Positions 1 through 10,639 of a stretch of 64,000 bases of DNA are shown here, piece by piece. Under the pieces are notes generated by a model, which was not told the origin of the DNA, made no database searches, and was given only the letters and a program-made list of their open reading frames with translations. Location: the NCBI RefSeq assembly GCF_900117425.1, contig NZ_FPEH01000032.1:558001-622000 (forward strand), written 5' to 3'. Each line of letters begins with the position of its first letter. Positions within the stretch are counted from its first letter, which is position 1. The translations under genes and the position numbers were made by a program. Source of the stretch: Novosphingobium sp. NDB2Meth1. GTDB lineage: Bacteria > Pseudomonadota > Alphaproteobacteria > Sphingomonadales > Sphingomonadaceae.

Positions 1-18
1 CATGGCTGTCAATAAGCT

Positions 19-1257
19 TTAGGCAGCCTTGGTTGATCTCCGCAACCAGCCCCCCACCCGGCTCTTGCGCCCGCGCGCCGGGCCCGACTTCATGACTGTC
101 CGGCGGAACAGCTGTGCACCCACGCGGATGATCACGCCGACCCACACCGCCTGCCAGACCAGCGCGATAACATGCGGCCAGAGCACCGGCGATTGCGCCG
201 CCTGCGCCAGCATCGCGAAGGGCGAGCTGACCGGGAAGACAAGGCTCGCAACCTCGATCCACGTGCCCGGCCGCGCCAGCGCATAGCTCGCAAAGAAGAA
301 CACCATGAGCTGCATCATCGTGACCGGCATGGAAAGCGTCTGCACTTCGCGCACCGTGGTCGCCATGCCGCCGATCGAAAGGAACAGCGATCCGAGCAGC
401 AGGTAGGCCATCGCGAAATAGAGGAAGCCGAGCACGCAGAACAGCGGCCAGCCGACAGCCGGTGTCGCCAGCAGCGGGATCGACTTCATGCCCGCCAGCA
501 TCAGCATGCCATAGACCGAGCCCCACACCGCGATGCCGACAAGGCTGACCGCGAGCATGGCGAAGAGCTTGCCGAGGAACAGCGCATCCATCGGGATCGA
601 AGCGGCCAGCACTTCGATGATCTTGTTGGCCTTTTCCTCGACGAGGTTGGAGAGCACCATGCCCGCCAGCAGCATCGTCAGCAGGAACAGCAGCACCTGC
701 CCGGCCTGCGCCGTCACCGCGAGATCGACATGCTGCTTGGCGGCAGTCGTCGCGATCTTGTCTTCCTTCACTTCAGGGAACGTCCGCGGCCCCGGCGCAC
801 CGGCCTCTGCCGCAATCAGCGCGATCTGTCCGCGCCATTGGTCGACCCGTTCCGAGCTGCCGGTCAGCACCGGCTTGTCGAGCGTGCCCGTCACCACGGC
901 GGCGAGTTGCGGGGCACCCTTCACGCCCTTGCTGGCAAGCACAGTGCGGGCGTCAAACGCCTCGCCCGGCTCCAGCCGCGCCAGCACAGTGTATTCCGGC
1001 ACAAAGCCCGACATCTTCGGCGCAAGGCTGCCGCGCGCCGCAACCATCGCGTCCCCCTGATGCGCGGGCATGGCGATGCCGATCACCGGATTGTCGATGT
1101 CACGCGAAACCTGCGAGCCGACCGCCGCCGCCATCGCGCCGATGAACACCGGAAACAGCGGGCCGATGAGGAAGAAGATGAAGGTCTTGGAGAAGATCAC
1201 CGCGCTGAAATCGCGGCGCATGATCACCCACGCGGCGGCAAAATGATTGCGAAGCAT
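19..1257 (-). CDS. ABC-2 type exporter permease (NatB-like)
   Basis: Membrane half of an ABC exporter in the ABC-2/NatB class, 412 residues. One hydrophobic segment lies near residues 20-48, followed by a large extracytoplasmic stretch (about 50-175) and then a block of membrane helices to about residue 385. The motif EEKANKIIEVL just after the first helix of that block is typical of ABC-2 permeases that follow an ATPase partner. Its ATG shares one base with the stop of the ATPase gene upstream (TGATG), so the two are translationally coupled. The family exports ions or small molecules; the substrate cannot be read from the sequence. Confidence 0.88.
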   Translation of the reverse strand: MLRNHFAAAWVIMRRDFSAVIFSKTFIFFLIGPLFPVFIGAMAAAVGSQVSRDIDNPVIGIAMPAHQGDAMVAARGSLAPKMSGFVPEYTVLARLEPGEAFDARTVLASKGVKGAPQLAAVVTGTLDKPVLTGSSERVDQWRGQIALIAAEAGAPGPRTFPEVKEDKIATTAAKQHVDLAVTAQAGQVLLFLLTMLLAGMVLSNLVEEKANKIIEVLAASIPMDALFLGKLFAMLAVSLVGIAVWGSVYGMLMLAGMKSIPLLATPAVGWPLFCVLGFLYFAMAYLLLGSLFLSIGGMATTVREVQTLSMPVTMMQLMVFFFASYALARPGTWIEVASLVFPVSSPFAMLAQAAQSPVLWPHVIALVWQAVWVGVIIRVGAQLFRRTVMKSGPARGRKSRVGGWLRRSTKAA

Positions 1258-2279
1258 CAGCGGCGGCCCTTCTTCTGATTGGCTTTCTCGGCCTCTTCCT
1301 GTGCCGATTCCTCCAGCGCGCGGGCCGCAGCTTCGCCCGCAATCGAAACGAACGCATCATGAAGGCCGGGGCGCTCGATCGAGAGCGAGAGAATGCCGGC
1401 ATCGCCTTCGATCAGCGCGCGCAGCAGCGGCTCGACCCCACTTTCGGGCAGGGTGAAGAACCAGAAGCGGCCTTCGTGGCGCGCATCGGCGGGGATGGCG
1501 GCCCGCCACGGCCCGTCCTGCGCGCGGGTTTCGAGGCGGACTTGCGGGCGCAGGCGATCGCGCGCCGCGTCGACTGGACCCGCGAACGGCACCTTGCCGC
1601 CGGCGATGATGGCGATCTGGTCGCACAAGCGCTCGGCATGGGCGATGACGTGGGTGGAGAAAATCACTGTCGTCCCGCGTTCGGCCAGGCTGCGGATCAT
1701 CCGCTCAAGCTTGCCCTGGTTGAGCGCGTCGAGGCCGGAAAACGGCTCGTCGAACACCACGAGATCGGGATTGTGCACCAAGGTGCCGAGCAACTGGACC
1801 TGCTGCGCCATGCCCTTGGAAAGCTGGCGGATCTGCCGGTCCGCCGCATAGCCGAGGCCGTGCTGCTCGAGCAGTTCCTGCCCGCGGCGGCGCCCTTCCT
1901 TGAGCGGGACCCCGCGCAGTGCGGCGAGGAAAGCGATGGCCTCGACCGCCTTCATCGCCGGATAGAGCCCGCGCTCTTCGGGCAGATAGCCGATGCGGCG
2001 CGCGACTTCGGTCGGGCGTTCGTGGCCCAGCACGCGGCGATAGCCCGAATCGGGATCGATGATGCCGAGCAGCATGCGCAAGGTCGTCGTCTTGCCCGCG
2101 CCGTTGGGCCCGAGAATGCCGTAGATCGCGCCGCGCGGCACGGAAATGTCGACGCCATCGACGGCGGTAAAGCCGTCGAAGCGCTTCACGAGGCCGCGCG
2201 CCTCGATTGCCAGATCGGCAGATGGAGCGTTGTCCAGCACGGGCGTCCCGGTAAAGGAGGCAAAGGGTTCGATCTTCAT
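1257..2279 (-). CDS. ABC transporter ATP-binding protein (partner of the ABC-2 permease)
   Basis: Cytoplasmic ATPase of a two-gene exporter, 340 residues. Walker A GPNGAGKTT is at about residues 57-65, the signature is the variant LSKGMAQQ, and Walker B is VVFDEPFSGLD. The C-terminal extra domain of about 90 residues fits the NatA/DUF4162 type of exporter ATPase. I chose the ATG at 2279, giving MKIEPFASF. The frame stays open to 2423, but that extension lies inside queG on the other strand and looks non-coding. Divergent from queG across only 46 bases, so the promoters probably overlap. Confidence 0.9.
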   Translation of the reverse strand: MKIEPFASFTGTPVLDNAPSADLAIEARGLVKRFDGFTAVDGVDISVPRGAIYGILGPNGAGKTTTLRMLLGIIDPDSGYRRVLGHERPTEVARRIGYLPEERGLYPAMKAVEAIAFLAALRGVPLKEGRRRGQELLEQHGLGYAADRQIRQLSKGMAQQVQLLGTLVHNPDLVVFDEPFSGLDALNQGKLERMIRSLAERGTTVIFSTHVIAHAERLCDQIAIIAGGKVPFAGPVDAARDRLRPQVRLETRAQDGPWRAAIPADARHEGRFWFFTLPESGVEPLLRALIEGDAGILSLSIERPGLHDAFVSIAGEAAARALEESAQEEAEKANQKKGRR

Positions 2280-2325
2280 GCGATCTGCCGTTAACCGTAA
2301 GGCATGAACGAGGGGGGCAGCAAGT

Positions 2326-3393
2326 TTGGTTAACGGCGCGGAAACCACTCTCGTCTCGCGCATCAAGGACGAAGCCTCCAAGCTGGGTTTCGCCGCCTGC
2401 GGGATCGCCCCCGCCGCTGACAATCCGCTGCGCGCCGAACGGCTGGAGCAGTGGCTGGCGGAGGGGAACCACGGCTCTATGGAGTGGATGGAGACCCGCT
2501 TCGATCACCGCAAGGGTCCGCAATCGCTCTGGCCCGCAGCGCAGAGCGTGATCGCGCTGGGGATGAGCTATGCCCCCGCCGCTGATCCGCTCGCGCTGGC
2601 GGCTGCAAAAGACCGCGCGCGCATTTCGGTCTATGCGCAAGGCGCCGACTATCACGATGTGGTGAAGCGCGCGCTGAAGGCCCTCGCGAGGTGGATCGTG
2701 AGCGAAGTGCCCGGCAGCGAAGTCAAAGTCTTCGTCGATACCGCCCCGGTTATGGAAAAGCCGCTGGGCGAAGCGGCGGGGATCGGCTGGCAGGGCAAGC
2801 ACACCAATCTCGTCAGCCGCAGCCATGGCTCATGGCTGTTCCTCGGCGCGATCTACACCACGCTCCCGCTGGATCCCGACGCGCCACATGCGGACCGCTG
2901 CGGCAGCTGCACAGCTTGCCAGACGGCCTGCCCGACCGGGGCCTTCCCGGCGCCCTATCGCCTCGATGCGCGGCGCTGCATTTCCTACCTCACCATCGAG
3001 CACAAGGGGCAGATCCCGCACGAGTTTCGCGCCGCGCTGGGCAACCGGATCTATGGCTGCGACGATTGCCTGGCGGTCTGCCCGTGGAACAGTTTTGCTG
3101 GCACGGCTGCGACGAACAAAGCGTTCCTTCCCCGCGCCGAACTCGCCGCACCGCGCCTTGCCGAACTGCTCACGCTGGACGACGCGGCCTTCCGTGCGTT
3201 GTTCGCAGGTTCGCCCATCAAGCGCATCGGGCGCGACCGGTTTGTGCGCAACTGCCTCTATGCTGCGGGCAACGGCAGCGATCCCAAATTGATGGCCCCG
3301 GTGCAGCGCCTGCTCACCGATCCGGATCCAGCCGTGGCCGATGCCGCGAGCTGGGCCTTGGACCGCCTCGCAGGGGCTATGCCAGTTCCTTGA
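2326..3393 (+). CDS. queG: Epoxyqueuosine reductase
   Basis: Catalyses the last step of queuosine synthesis in tRNA, reduction of epoxyqueuosine, using cobalamin and two [4Fe-4S] clusters. The first cluster motif is CGSCTACQTACP (Cys 192, 195, 198, 202) and the second includes CDDCLAVCP (Cys 245, 248, 252); Cys 218 probably completes the set. VDTAPVMEK around residue 138 carries the expected catalytic Asp. A HEAT-like tail follows. The best start is TTG at 2326, with the purine-rich AGGGGGGC about eight bases ahead. The 3' end overlaps the opposing reductase gene by 17 bases. Confidence 0.95.
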   Translation: MVNGAETTLVSRIKDEASKLGFAACGIAPAADNPLRAERLEQWLAEGNHGSMEWMETRFDHRKGPQSLWPAAQSVIALGMSYAPAADPLALAAAKDRARISVYAQGADYHDVVKRALKALARWIVSEVPGSEVKVFVDTAPVMEKPLGEAAGIGWQGKHTNLVSRSHGSWLFLGAIYTTLPLDPDAPHADRCGSCTACQTACPTGAFPAPYRLDARRCISYLTIEHKGQIPHEFRAALGNRIYGCDDCLAVCPWNSFAGTAATNKAFLPRAELAAPRLAELLTLDDAAFRALFAGSPIKRIGRDRFVRNCLYAAGNGSDPKLMAPVQRLLTDPDPAVADAASWALDRLAGAMPVP

Positions 3394-4615
3394 GCGGGGT
3401 GCCCGCGTCGGCCAGCTTCTCGGGTGCGATCACCGCGCCGGTCTCCACCAGCTTGCGGCCCTGCACATAGTCCTTGACCATGTTGACGCAGTCGAGCGCC
3501 ACGACCTTGCCCGCTTTCAGATAGATCACCGAGAAGCTGCGCGTAGCCGGATCACCGCGCGTGACGACCGCATCGTGACCGGTCGAAAGGCCGACCGTCT
3601 GGAGCTTGAGATCATACTGGTTCGACCAGAACCACGGTACGGCGTGGTAAGCGGCCTCCACCCCGCAGATCGTCTTGGCGGCGACGGTTGCCATGTCGTT
3701 GGCGTTCTGAACCGACTCCAGCCGGATGACCGCACCATCAGCAAAGGCGTTGGCATGCGCGGCGCAATCGCCGATCGCGAAGACATCAGGCAGCGACGTG
3801 CGGCACTGGCCATCGACCATCACACCGTTCGCTCCTTCGGCGCCCGCCGCGCGCAGCGGTTCGACGCAAGGGATGATGCCGATGCCGACGATCACGAGAT
3901 CAGCCGGGAGCACCGTGCCATCGGCGAGCTTCACGCCGGTCACCTTGCCACCCTCACCCACCAGACAATCGACCGCGACGCCGGTGCGCAGGTCCACGCC
4001 ATGCGCGCGGTGGTCGGCCTCGTAGAACGCGGAAAGCGCCTCGCCCGCAACGCGCGCCAGCACGCGCGGCAGGGCCTCGAGCAGGGTCACGTGGCAATCG
4101 AGCTTGGTCAGCACCGCCGCTGCTTCCAGCCCGATATAGCCGCCGCCGATCACCACGGCGCGCTTCGCCCCGGCATCGAGCTCGCCCATCAGCCGGTCGA
4201 CATCCTCCCGCGTGCGGACCGCGTGGACACCCACCAGATCGGCTCCCGCGCAGGTCAACTTGCGCGGGTCGCCGCCCGCTGCCCAGATCAGGTGGCCATA
4301 CTGGAGAGTGCGTCCATCGCTCAGGGTTGCGACATGCGCCGCCGCATCGATCGCGGTGACTTCGGTGCCGAGCAGCATCGTCACCGCCTTGTCCGCCCAG
4401 AACGCTTCCGGACGGATCATGATGCGGTCGAACGTCTTGTCGCGCGCAAGGTATTCCTTCGAGAGCGGCGGGCGCTCGTATGGCAGCTCCGGCTCGCGCC
4501 CCACCACCATGACCGTGCCGGCAAACCCGTTCTGCCGCAGCGCGATCGCCGCCTGCGCGCCGCCATGGCCCGCGCCGACAATCACCACATCCGCCGAAAG
4601 GTCCGTCCCGCTCAT
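3377..4615 (-). CDS. NAD(FAD)-dependent ferredoxin/rubredoxin reductase-like flavoprotein
   Basis: Flavoprotein of the pyridine nucleotide-disulfide oxidoreductase fold, 412 residues, of the type that passes electrons from NAD(P)H to a ferredoxin or rubredoxin for monooxygenases. The N-terminal FAD fingerprint is VVIVGAGHGGAQAA, the second nucleotide-binding site is VVIGGGYIGLEAAA, and the FAD-closing motif is DVFAIGDCAAH. The ATG at 4615 has AAGGAG seven bases ahead; a GTG at 4621 sits too close to that site. No ferredoxin or P450 gene is adjacent, so the electron partner is unknown. Confidence 0.88.
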   Translation of the reverse strand: MSGTDLSADVVIVGAGHGGAQAAIALRQNGFAGTVMVVGREPELPYERPPLSKEYLARDKTFDRIMIRPEAFWADKAVTMLLGTEVTAIDAAAHVATLSDGRTLQYGHLIWAAGGDPRKLTCAGADLVGVHAVRTREDVDRLMGELDAGAKRAVVIGGGYIGLEAAAVLTKLDCHVTLLEALPRVLARVAGEALSAFYEADHRAHGVDLRTGVAVDCLVGEGGKVTGVKLADGTVLPADLVIVGIGIIPCVEPLRAAGAEGANGVMVDGQCRTSLPDVFAIGDCAAHANAFADGAVIRLESVQNANDMATVAAKTICGVEAAYHAVPWFWSNQYDLKLQTVGLSTGHDAVVTRGDPATRSFSVIYLKAGKVVALDCVNMVKDYVQGRKLVETGAVIAPEKLADAGTPLKELA

Positions 4616-4703
4616 ATCCACTCTCCTTGTGTGAGCGCGGATTTGGCGAAAAGTCGCGGCGCGTCAACTATGCCGGTGATTATGTCCGGCGCGGCAAAGC
4701 CTC

Positions 4704-7700
4704 CTAGCGAGCCAGCAAGGTCCTCGCCTGGCTTGCCAGCTGCGCCAGCATGGCGGGAGCAACCCCGCCAGCACCCTGCGCCCGGCCCGTCAACGCGCGG
4801 AAATTGCGCACCGGAGCGGCCTGCGCCTCCAGCCACTGCGCGACTGCAGCCGCCGGATCCTGCCCGGCGGCACGGGCGAGGAAATCGAGCCGCATCTGCT
4901 GGAAATCGCGCGCGAGGCCGGCCACCAGCAGCCGCTCCCATGGATCGGAGGGGCTCATGCGGCTGGCCGCCTGCTGCGCCCAGTCGAGTCCGAGCGCCGT
5001 GCCCAGTGTGGCGAACGCCGTCGTCAGCGCAGAAGGATCGATCCCGCGCACCGCCGCAAGGTGCGCCAGCCCGATGGCCCCGTCCATGTCGACGAGGTGT
5101 GCGATGCGCTCTGCCACATGAGTGGGGACGCCCGCATCGGTCAGTTCGGCAAGCATGCGCCGCGCCTGCACCTTGGCCTCGCCCTGCAGCAGTTCGCCGG
5201 TTGCGGCCGAAAGCTGCGAGACACCCGGCGACAGTTCGGCGATCAGCTTGCCCGGCTCGAACGTCCCGCGCCCGGCGCGCAGAACATCGGCGATGTGGCC
5301 GCGCAACACTTCGGCAACGCGGGCATAGAGCGAGAGCCGCACCTGTTCCGGCATCAAGTCACCATCCGGCCCGTCGAGCAGGGTCCAGATACCCCTGAGA
5401 TCGAGCAGCCGCGCCGCCGCAACGAAGGCCGCCGCCACTTGCGCGAGACTGACGCCTTCCTCCTCCACCAGCTCGAAGGGATGCACCGGCCCGAGATCGT
5501 TGACGATCCGGTTGGCCAGCTTGGTCGCGATCAGTTCGCGGCGCAGGCGGTGGGTGCGGATATCCTCGGCAAAGGTCTCGCGCATCTGCGGCGGGAAGGC
5601 GGCGAAAAGATCGGCCTCCAGCACCGGATCATCGACCACCGGGCTTTCCTCCAGTGCACGCTGCAGCACCAGCTTGGCGCTGGAGAGCAGCACCGCGAGT
5701 TCGGGCCGGGTAAAGCCGTGGCCCGCTGCTGCACGGCGCAGCATATCCTCGCTGCTGGCGAGCCCCTCGGTCTTGCGATCAAGGTCGCCATTCTCCTCGA
5801 GCACATCGACCAGCCGCGCATAGGCTGGCGCCGCACCAGCCCCACCGCGTTCGGCAATGGACAGCGCGAGGGCCTGCAGGCGGTTGTCTTCCAGCACGAG
5901 CGCCGCAACATCGTCGGTCATCGCGGTCAGCAGCGCGACGCGGCCATCCTCGTCGAGCCGCCCGGCACGCTTGGCCGAAGCGAGCGCGATCTTGATGTTG
6001 ACTTCGTTGTCCGAACAATCGACGCCCGCCGAGTTGTCGATGAAGTCGGTGTTGATCCGCCCGCCGCGGCCGCCATTTCGTCCTGGGGCGCCAACCAGCG
6101 AATACTCGATGCGGCCGGCCTGCGTGGTGCCGAGATTGGCGCCTTCCCCGATCACCCGCGCGCGCACGTCCTCCCCATTGATGCGCAGGGCATCGTTGGC
6201 GGGATCGCCCACGGCGACGTTGTTTTCGCTCGAGGCCTTCACATAGGTCCCGATGCCGCCGAACCAGAGCAGGTCGACCGGCGCCTTGAGAATCGCGGTG
6301 ATCAGCGCTTCGGGCTCAAGCTCGGCGTCCTCGACGCCCAGCAGCGTGCGCACTTCGTCCGTCAGCTGGATCTGCTTCATCGAGCGGGGGAACACGCCGC
6401 CGCCCGGCGAGATCAGCGCCTTGTCGTAGTCATCCCAGCTCGACCGCGGCAGTGCGAAAAGTCGCGCGCGTTCTGCCCAGCTCGCCGCCGGATCGGGCGT
6501 GGGATCAAGGAAAACATGCCGGTGATCGAAGGCCGCGACGACCTTGAGCGCCTTCGACAGCAGCATGCCATTGCCGAACACGTCGCCCGACATGTCGCCA
6601 CAGCCCGCCACGGTGATCGGCTGCGTCTGCACATCAACGCCGAGCTCGCGGAAATGCCGCTGCACCGAAAGCCAGGCGCCCTTGGCGGTGATGCCCATGG
6701 CCTTGTGGTCATAGCCCTTGGAGCCGCCGCTGGCGAAAGCATCATCCAGCCAGAAGCCCTTGTCCTCGGCGATCGCATTCGCGATGTCCGAAAACGTCGC
6801 GGTGCCCTTGTCAGCCGCCACGACGAAATAGGGATCCTCGCCATCGCGGATCACCACGTCTCCCGGATGGACCACTTCACCGCCGACGATGTTGTCCGTC
6901 ACCGAAAGCAGCGTGCGGATGAACACCTGATAGCTTGCGCGGCCCTCGGCGAGCCAGGCTTCGCGCGCGCGGACCGGGTCGGGGAGCTGCTTGGGATAGA
7001 AGCCGCCCTTCGCGCCCGTCGGCACGATCACCGCGTTCTTCACGCGCTGCGCCTTCATCAGGCCTAGCACTTCGGTGCGGAAGTCGTCGCGCCGGTCGGA
7101 CCAGCGCAGGCCGCCACGCGCGACTGGGCCGGCGCGCAGATGGATGCCCTCGACGCGCGGCGAGTAAACGAAGATCTCGCGCCATGGCACCGGCTTGGGC
7201 AGGCCGGGGACGAGCGCGGAATCGATCTTGAACGCCAGCGCTTCGGCCGCAGCAGGCGAAAACGCATTGGTCCGCAGAATTGCTTCGGCCAGGGCGCGGA
7301 ACTGGCGCAGCAGGCGGTCATCGTTGATCGCGGCCACTCCGGCGAGCCCTGTGCGGATCTGCTCGGCAAAGCGGGCTTCGGCCGCGGCGCGGTCTTCCTC
7401 GAACGCCGGATCATGGCGGGCAAGGAACAGGCCGATCAGCCCGCGCGTCACCTTGGGGGCGCTGCGCAGTGCTTCGACCGCTGTCGCGATCGAGAACGTC
7501 ATCCCGGCCTGCCGCAAGTAGCGATACCACGCCCGCATCCAGTTGGCGCCGCGCGCGGTAAGCCCTGCCGTCACGATCAGGCGGTTGAACAGGTCATCCT
7601 CGGCCCCGCCATTGAGCACGGCGGCCAGCGACTCCTCGATGGCCTCCTTGCGCGCGAGCAGTCCTTCGCCCTCGATCCCTTCGGGCAGCGCGACAAGGAA

Positions 7701-9446
7701 ATCATGGATGAAGCCCAGTCGGCCCTTGGCGAGTGCGGTCGGGACTTCCTCCAGTACGCGGAAGCCGAAGTTCTCCAGCACCGGCACCGCGTCCGACAAC
7801 ACGATCGCGCCTTCGCGCTGATAGAGTTTCAGGCGCAGGCCTTCCTCGCCCGGCAGGCGGTGGAGCCGCACCGCGCGGCGCGGGGCATCGGTCTGCGTCA
7901 ACGCGCGCAGCACACGGATATCGTCGGCTGCTTCGGCCGGGCCATAGGCGCTGCGATAGCCGATGGGGAACGCCTCGGCATAGCGCGCGGCGATGGCGGC
8001 GGCGCGCGCCGGGTCTTCACCCTTGGCCAGCTCGGCTTCGACTGCGGCGCCCCAGCCGCGCACCATCGTCTGCAGCGCCATGTCGAGCGCGGCTTCATCG
8101 GGCAGCGCCGCGCCATCGCGGATATCGATGACGAAGCGCATCAGCGCCAGCGTCCCGCCCTCGACCGAAAGGCTCCAGTCGAGGATAGGCGCGTCGGTCG
8201 CGGCCTCGAGCATGGCCTGCACGCGGTGGCGCAGCTCAGTCGACTGCACATCGCGCGGCAACCAGACAAACGCGAACAGGTGGCGCGCAAGCGGCGCGGC
8301 GACGAGCGCGAGGCGAGGGCGCGGCCGGTCGATCAAAGTCATCATCGTCGTCGCGACCCGTTCGAGGTCGGCTTCGTCAAAGCTGATCAGGATATCGTGC
8401 GGCAGAGCGGTGAGCGCATGGGCAAGCGCCTTGCCGGCATGACCGTTGGGCGCAAAGCCGAACTTGTCCATCAGCGCTTCAAGCTGGCTGCGCATGCGCG
8501 GAATGCGGTCCGGCGTCGCGGCCAGCGCGGCGCTGGTCCACACGCCCGCATGGACCGAAAGCGCCACAACCTTGCCGCCTTCCATCACCGGCGCGATGAA
8601 CAGATCGAGTGGCACGCGGCGGTGAACACGCGCAATGCGGTTCGCCTTGACGATAAGCGGGCTGCGCGGCGCATCGGCCCCGCGCTCGCCCAGCCGGTCG
8701 AACCACTTGAACGCACGGTCGTAGCTCGCCTTGGCCAGCAGCGGCGCATCGCTCGCACGGCAGATACCAAGCGCCTCCGCATGCGAACCATCCCGGTGCT
8801 GAACGACATGGCCGAGCTGGGTGAGCATGCCATCGGCCAGCCAGCGCAGTAGCGCGGCGCCCTCCTGATCGGGGAGCGTGCGGGCATCCTCCTGCATCGC
8901 CGCCTGCATGCGCGGCCAGTCAGCAACCGCGGCGTGAACATCCGCCAGCGTGGCGCGCAGCGCGGCCAGCAATTCGCGCCGTTCGCGCGCATCGACGCGC
9001 TCGGTTTCCAGATAGACCATGGACTCGCGGCGTTCGCCCACGGCATCACCCTCGGGCAGGCCTAACAGCTTGCCTTCAGGATCGCGCCGGACCGCCACAA
9101 CAGGGTGCACCAGCCGGTCGATGGCCAGACCCTGCGCCGAAATCGTCGCTGCGATGGAATCGACCAGGAACGGCATGTCGTCGTTGATCACCGCGATGCG
9201 CAGATAGCGCGCGCCGCCGCCCGCCCCGGACTGGCCGCCGATGCTCTCGATGGCGATGGCCGGCTCTGCGCCACAACGCATGGCGGCCGCCTTCAACGTG
9301 AAGCTTGCCGCCCCTGCCAGCCGCTCCGCATCGAATTCCGCTGCTTCCGCGGGCAGCAACGAGTTCGCAAAACGCGTGGCCAGAGTCTGGGACAGCGCCT
9401 GCGACAGAATCGCATCGGCGCCGGTGTCGGCGGTCTTCGTAGCCAT
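4704..9446 (-). CDS. gdhB: Large NAD-specific glutamate dehydrogenase
   Basis: Oxidises glutamate to 2-oxoglutarate and ammonia with NAD, linking amino-acid breakdown to the TCA cycle. At 1580 residues it belongs to the L-180 family (GDH-2), several times longer than the common hexameric enzyme. The N-terminal half is the regulatory ACT-like region. The catalytic core has GGLRWSDRRDDFRTEVLGL and PTGAKGGF (active-site Lys), followed by INTDFIDNSAGVDCSDNEVN. The start ATG is preceded by AGGAG seven bases upstream. It appears to be monocistronic; an inverted repeat lies in the promoter region at 9516-9546. The symbol follows usage for this family. Confidence 0.96.
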   Translation of the reverse strand: MATKTADTGADAILSQALSQTLATRFANSLLPAEAAEFDAERLAGAASFTLKAAAMRCGAEPAIAIESIGGQSGAGGGARYLRIAVINDDMPFLVDSIAATISAQGLAIDRLVHPVVAVRRDPEGKLLGLPEGDAVGERRESMVYLETERVDARERRELLAALRATLADVHAAVADWPRMQAAMQEDARTLPDQEGAALLRWLADGMLTQLGHVVQHRDGSHAEALGICRASDAPLLAKASYDRAFKWFDRLGERGADAPRSPLIVKANRIARVHRRVPLDLFIAPVMEGGKVVALSVHAGVWTSAALAATPDRIPRMRSQLEALMDKFGFAPNGHAGKALAHALTALPHDILISFDEADLERVATTMMTLIDRPRPRLALVAAPLARHLFAFVWLPRDVQSTELRHRVQAMLEAATDAPILDWSLSVEGGTLALMRFVIDIRDGAALPDEAALDMALQTMVRGWGAAVEAELAKGEDPARAAAIAARYAEAFPIGYRSAYGPAEAADDIRVLRALTQTDAPRRAVRLHRLPGEEGLRLKLYQREGAIVLSDAVPVLENFGFRVLEEVPTALAKGRLGFIHDFLVALPEGIEGEGLLARKEAIEESLAAVLNGGAEDDLFNRLIVTAGLTARGANWMRAWYRYLRQAGMTFSIATAVEALRSAPKVTRGLIGLFLARHDPAFEEDRAAAEARFAEQIRTGLAGVAAINDDRLLRQFRALAEAILRTNAFSPAAAEALAFKIDSALVPGLPKPVPWREIFVYSPRVEGIHLRAGPVARGGLRWSDRRDDFRTEVLGLMKAQRVKNAVIVPTGAKGGFYPKQLPDPVRAREAWLAEGRASYQVFIRTLLSVTDNIVGGEVVHPGDVVIRDGEDPYFVVAADKGTATFSDIANAIAEDKGFWLDDAFASGGSKGYDHKAMGITAKGAWLSVQRHFRELGVDVQTQPITVAGCGDMSGDVFGNGMLLSKALKVVAAFDHRHVFLDPTPDPAASWAERARLFALPRSSWDDYDKALISPGGGVFPRSMKQIQLTDEVRTLLGVEDAELEPEALITAILKAPVDLLWFGGIGTYVKASSENNVAVGDPANDALRINGEDVRARVIGEGANLGTTQAGRIEYSLVGAPGRNGGRGGRINTDFIDNSAGVDCSDNEVNIKIALASAKRAGRLDEDGRVALLTAMTDDVAALVLEDNRLQALALSIAERGGAGAAPAYARLVDVLEENGDLDRKTEGLASSEDMLRRAAAGHGFTRPELAVLLSSAKLVLQRALEESPVVDDPVLEADLFAAFPPQMRETFAEDIRTHRLRRELIATKLANRIVNDLGPVHPFELVEEEGVSLAQVAAAFVAAARLLDLRGIWTLLDGPDGDLMPEQVRLSLYARVAEVLRGHIADVLRAGRGTFEPGKLIAELSPGVSQLSAATGELLQGEAKVQARRMLAELTDAGVPTHVAERIAHLVDMDGAIGLAHLAAVRGIDPSALTTAFATLGTALGLDWAQQAASRMSPSDPWERLLVAGLARDFQQMRLDFLARAAGQDPAAAVAQWLEAQAAPVRNFRALTGRAQGAGGVAPAMLAQLASQARTLLAR

Positions 9447-9515
9447 GGTCGCTCCTGCTTCCCGGCGCGATCACCCCGCAGGTTTTGCCCTGTCAGCGGC
9501 GCGCCTTCTTGTCGT

Positions 9516-9546
9516 CATGGGTGCGTAATTTTATGTCACACCCATG
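9516..9546. promoter_or_regulatory. Inverted repeat upstream of glutamate dehydrogenase
   Basis: CATGGGTG (9516-9523) and its exact complement CACCCATG (9539-9546) are separated by 15 AT-rich bases that include TAAAAT on the minus strand, usable as a -10 box. It is 70 bases ahead of the glutamate dehydrogenase start. This is the geometry of an operator covering a promoter, but no regulator is identified. A chance repeat is possible. Confidence 0.35.
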
Positions 9547-9625
9547 AACTAATCATGCGAAGCCTACTCCGGCATCGGCGCAGAGGCAAGCGGGAGGAGC
9601 CTTAGGAATTCGGCGTCATTGGCTA

Positions 9626-10635
<1,010 letters not shown>

Positions 10636-10639
<4 letters not shown>

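Noticed and set aside
3377..3393. Frameshift or truncation of queG at its 3' end because of overlap with the opposing gene
   Set aside because: Both proteins have complete, natural C-termini, so the 17-base tail-to-tail overlap is genuine compactness.
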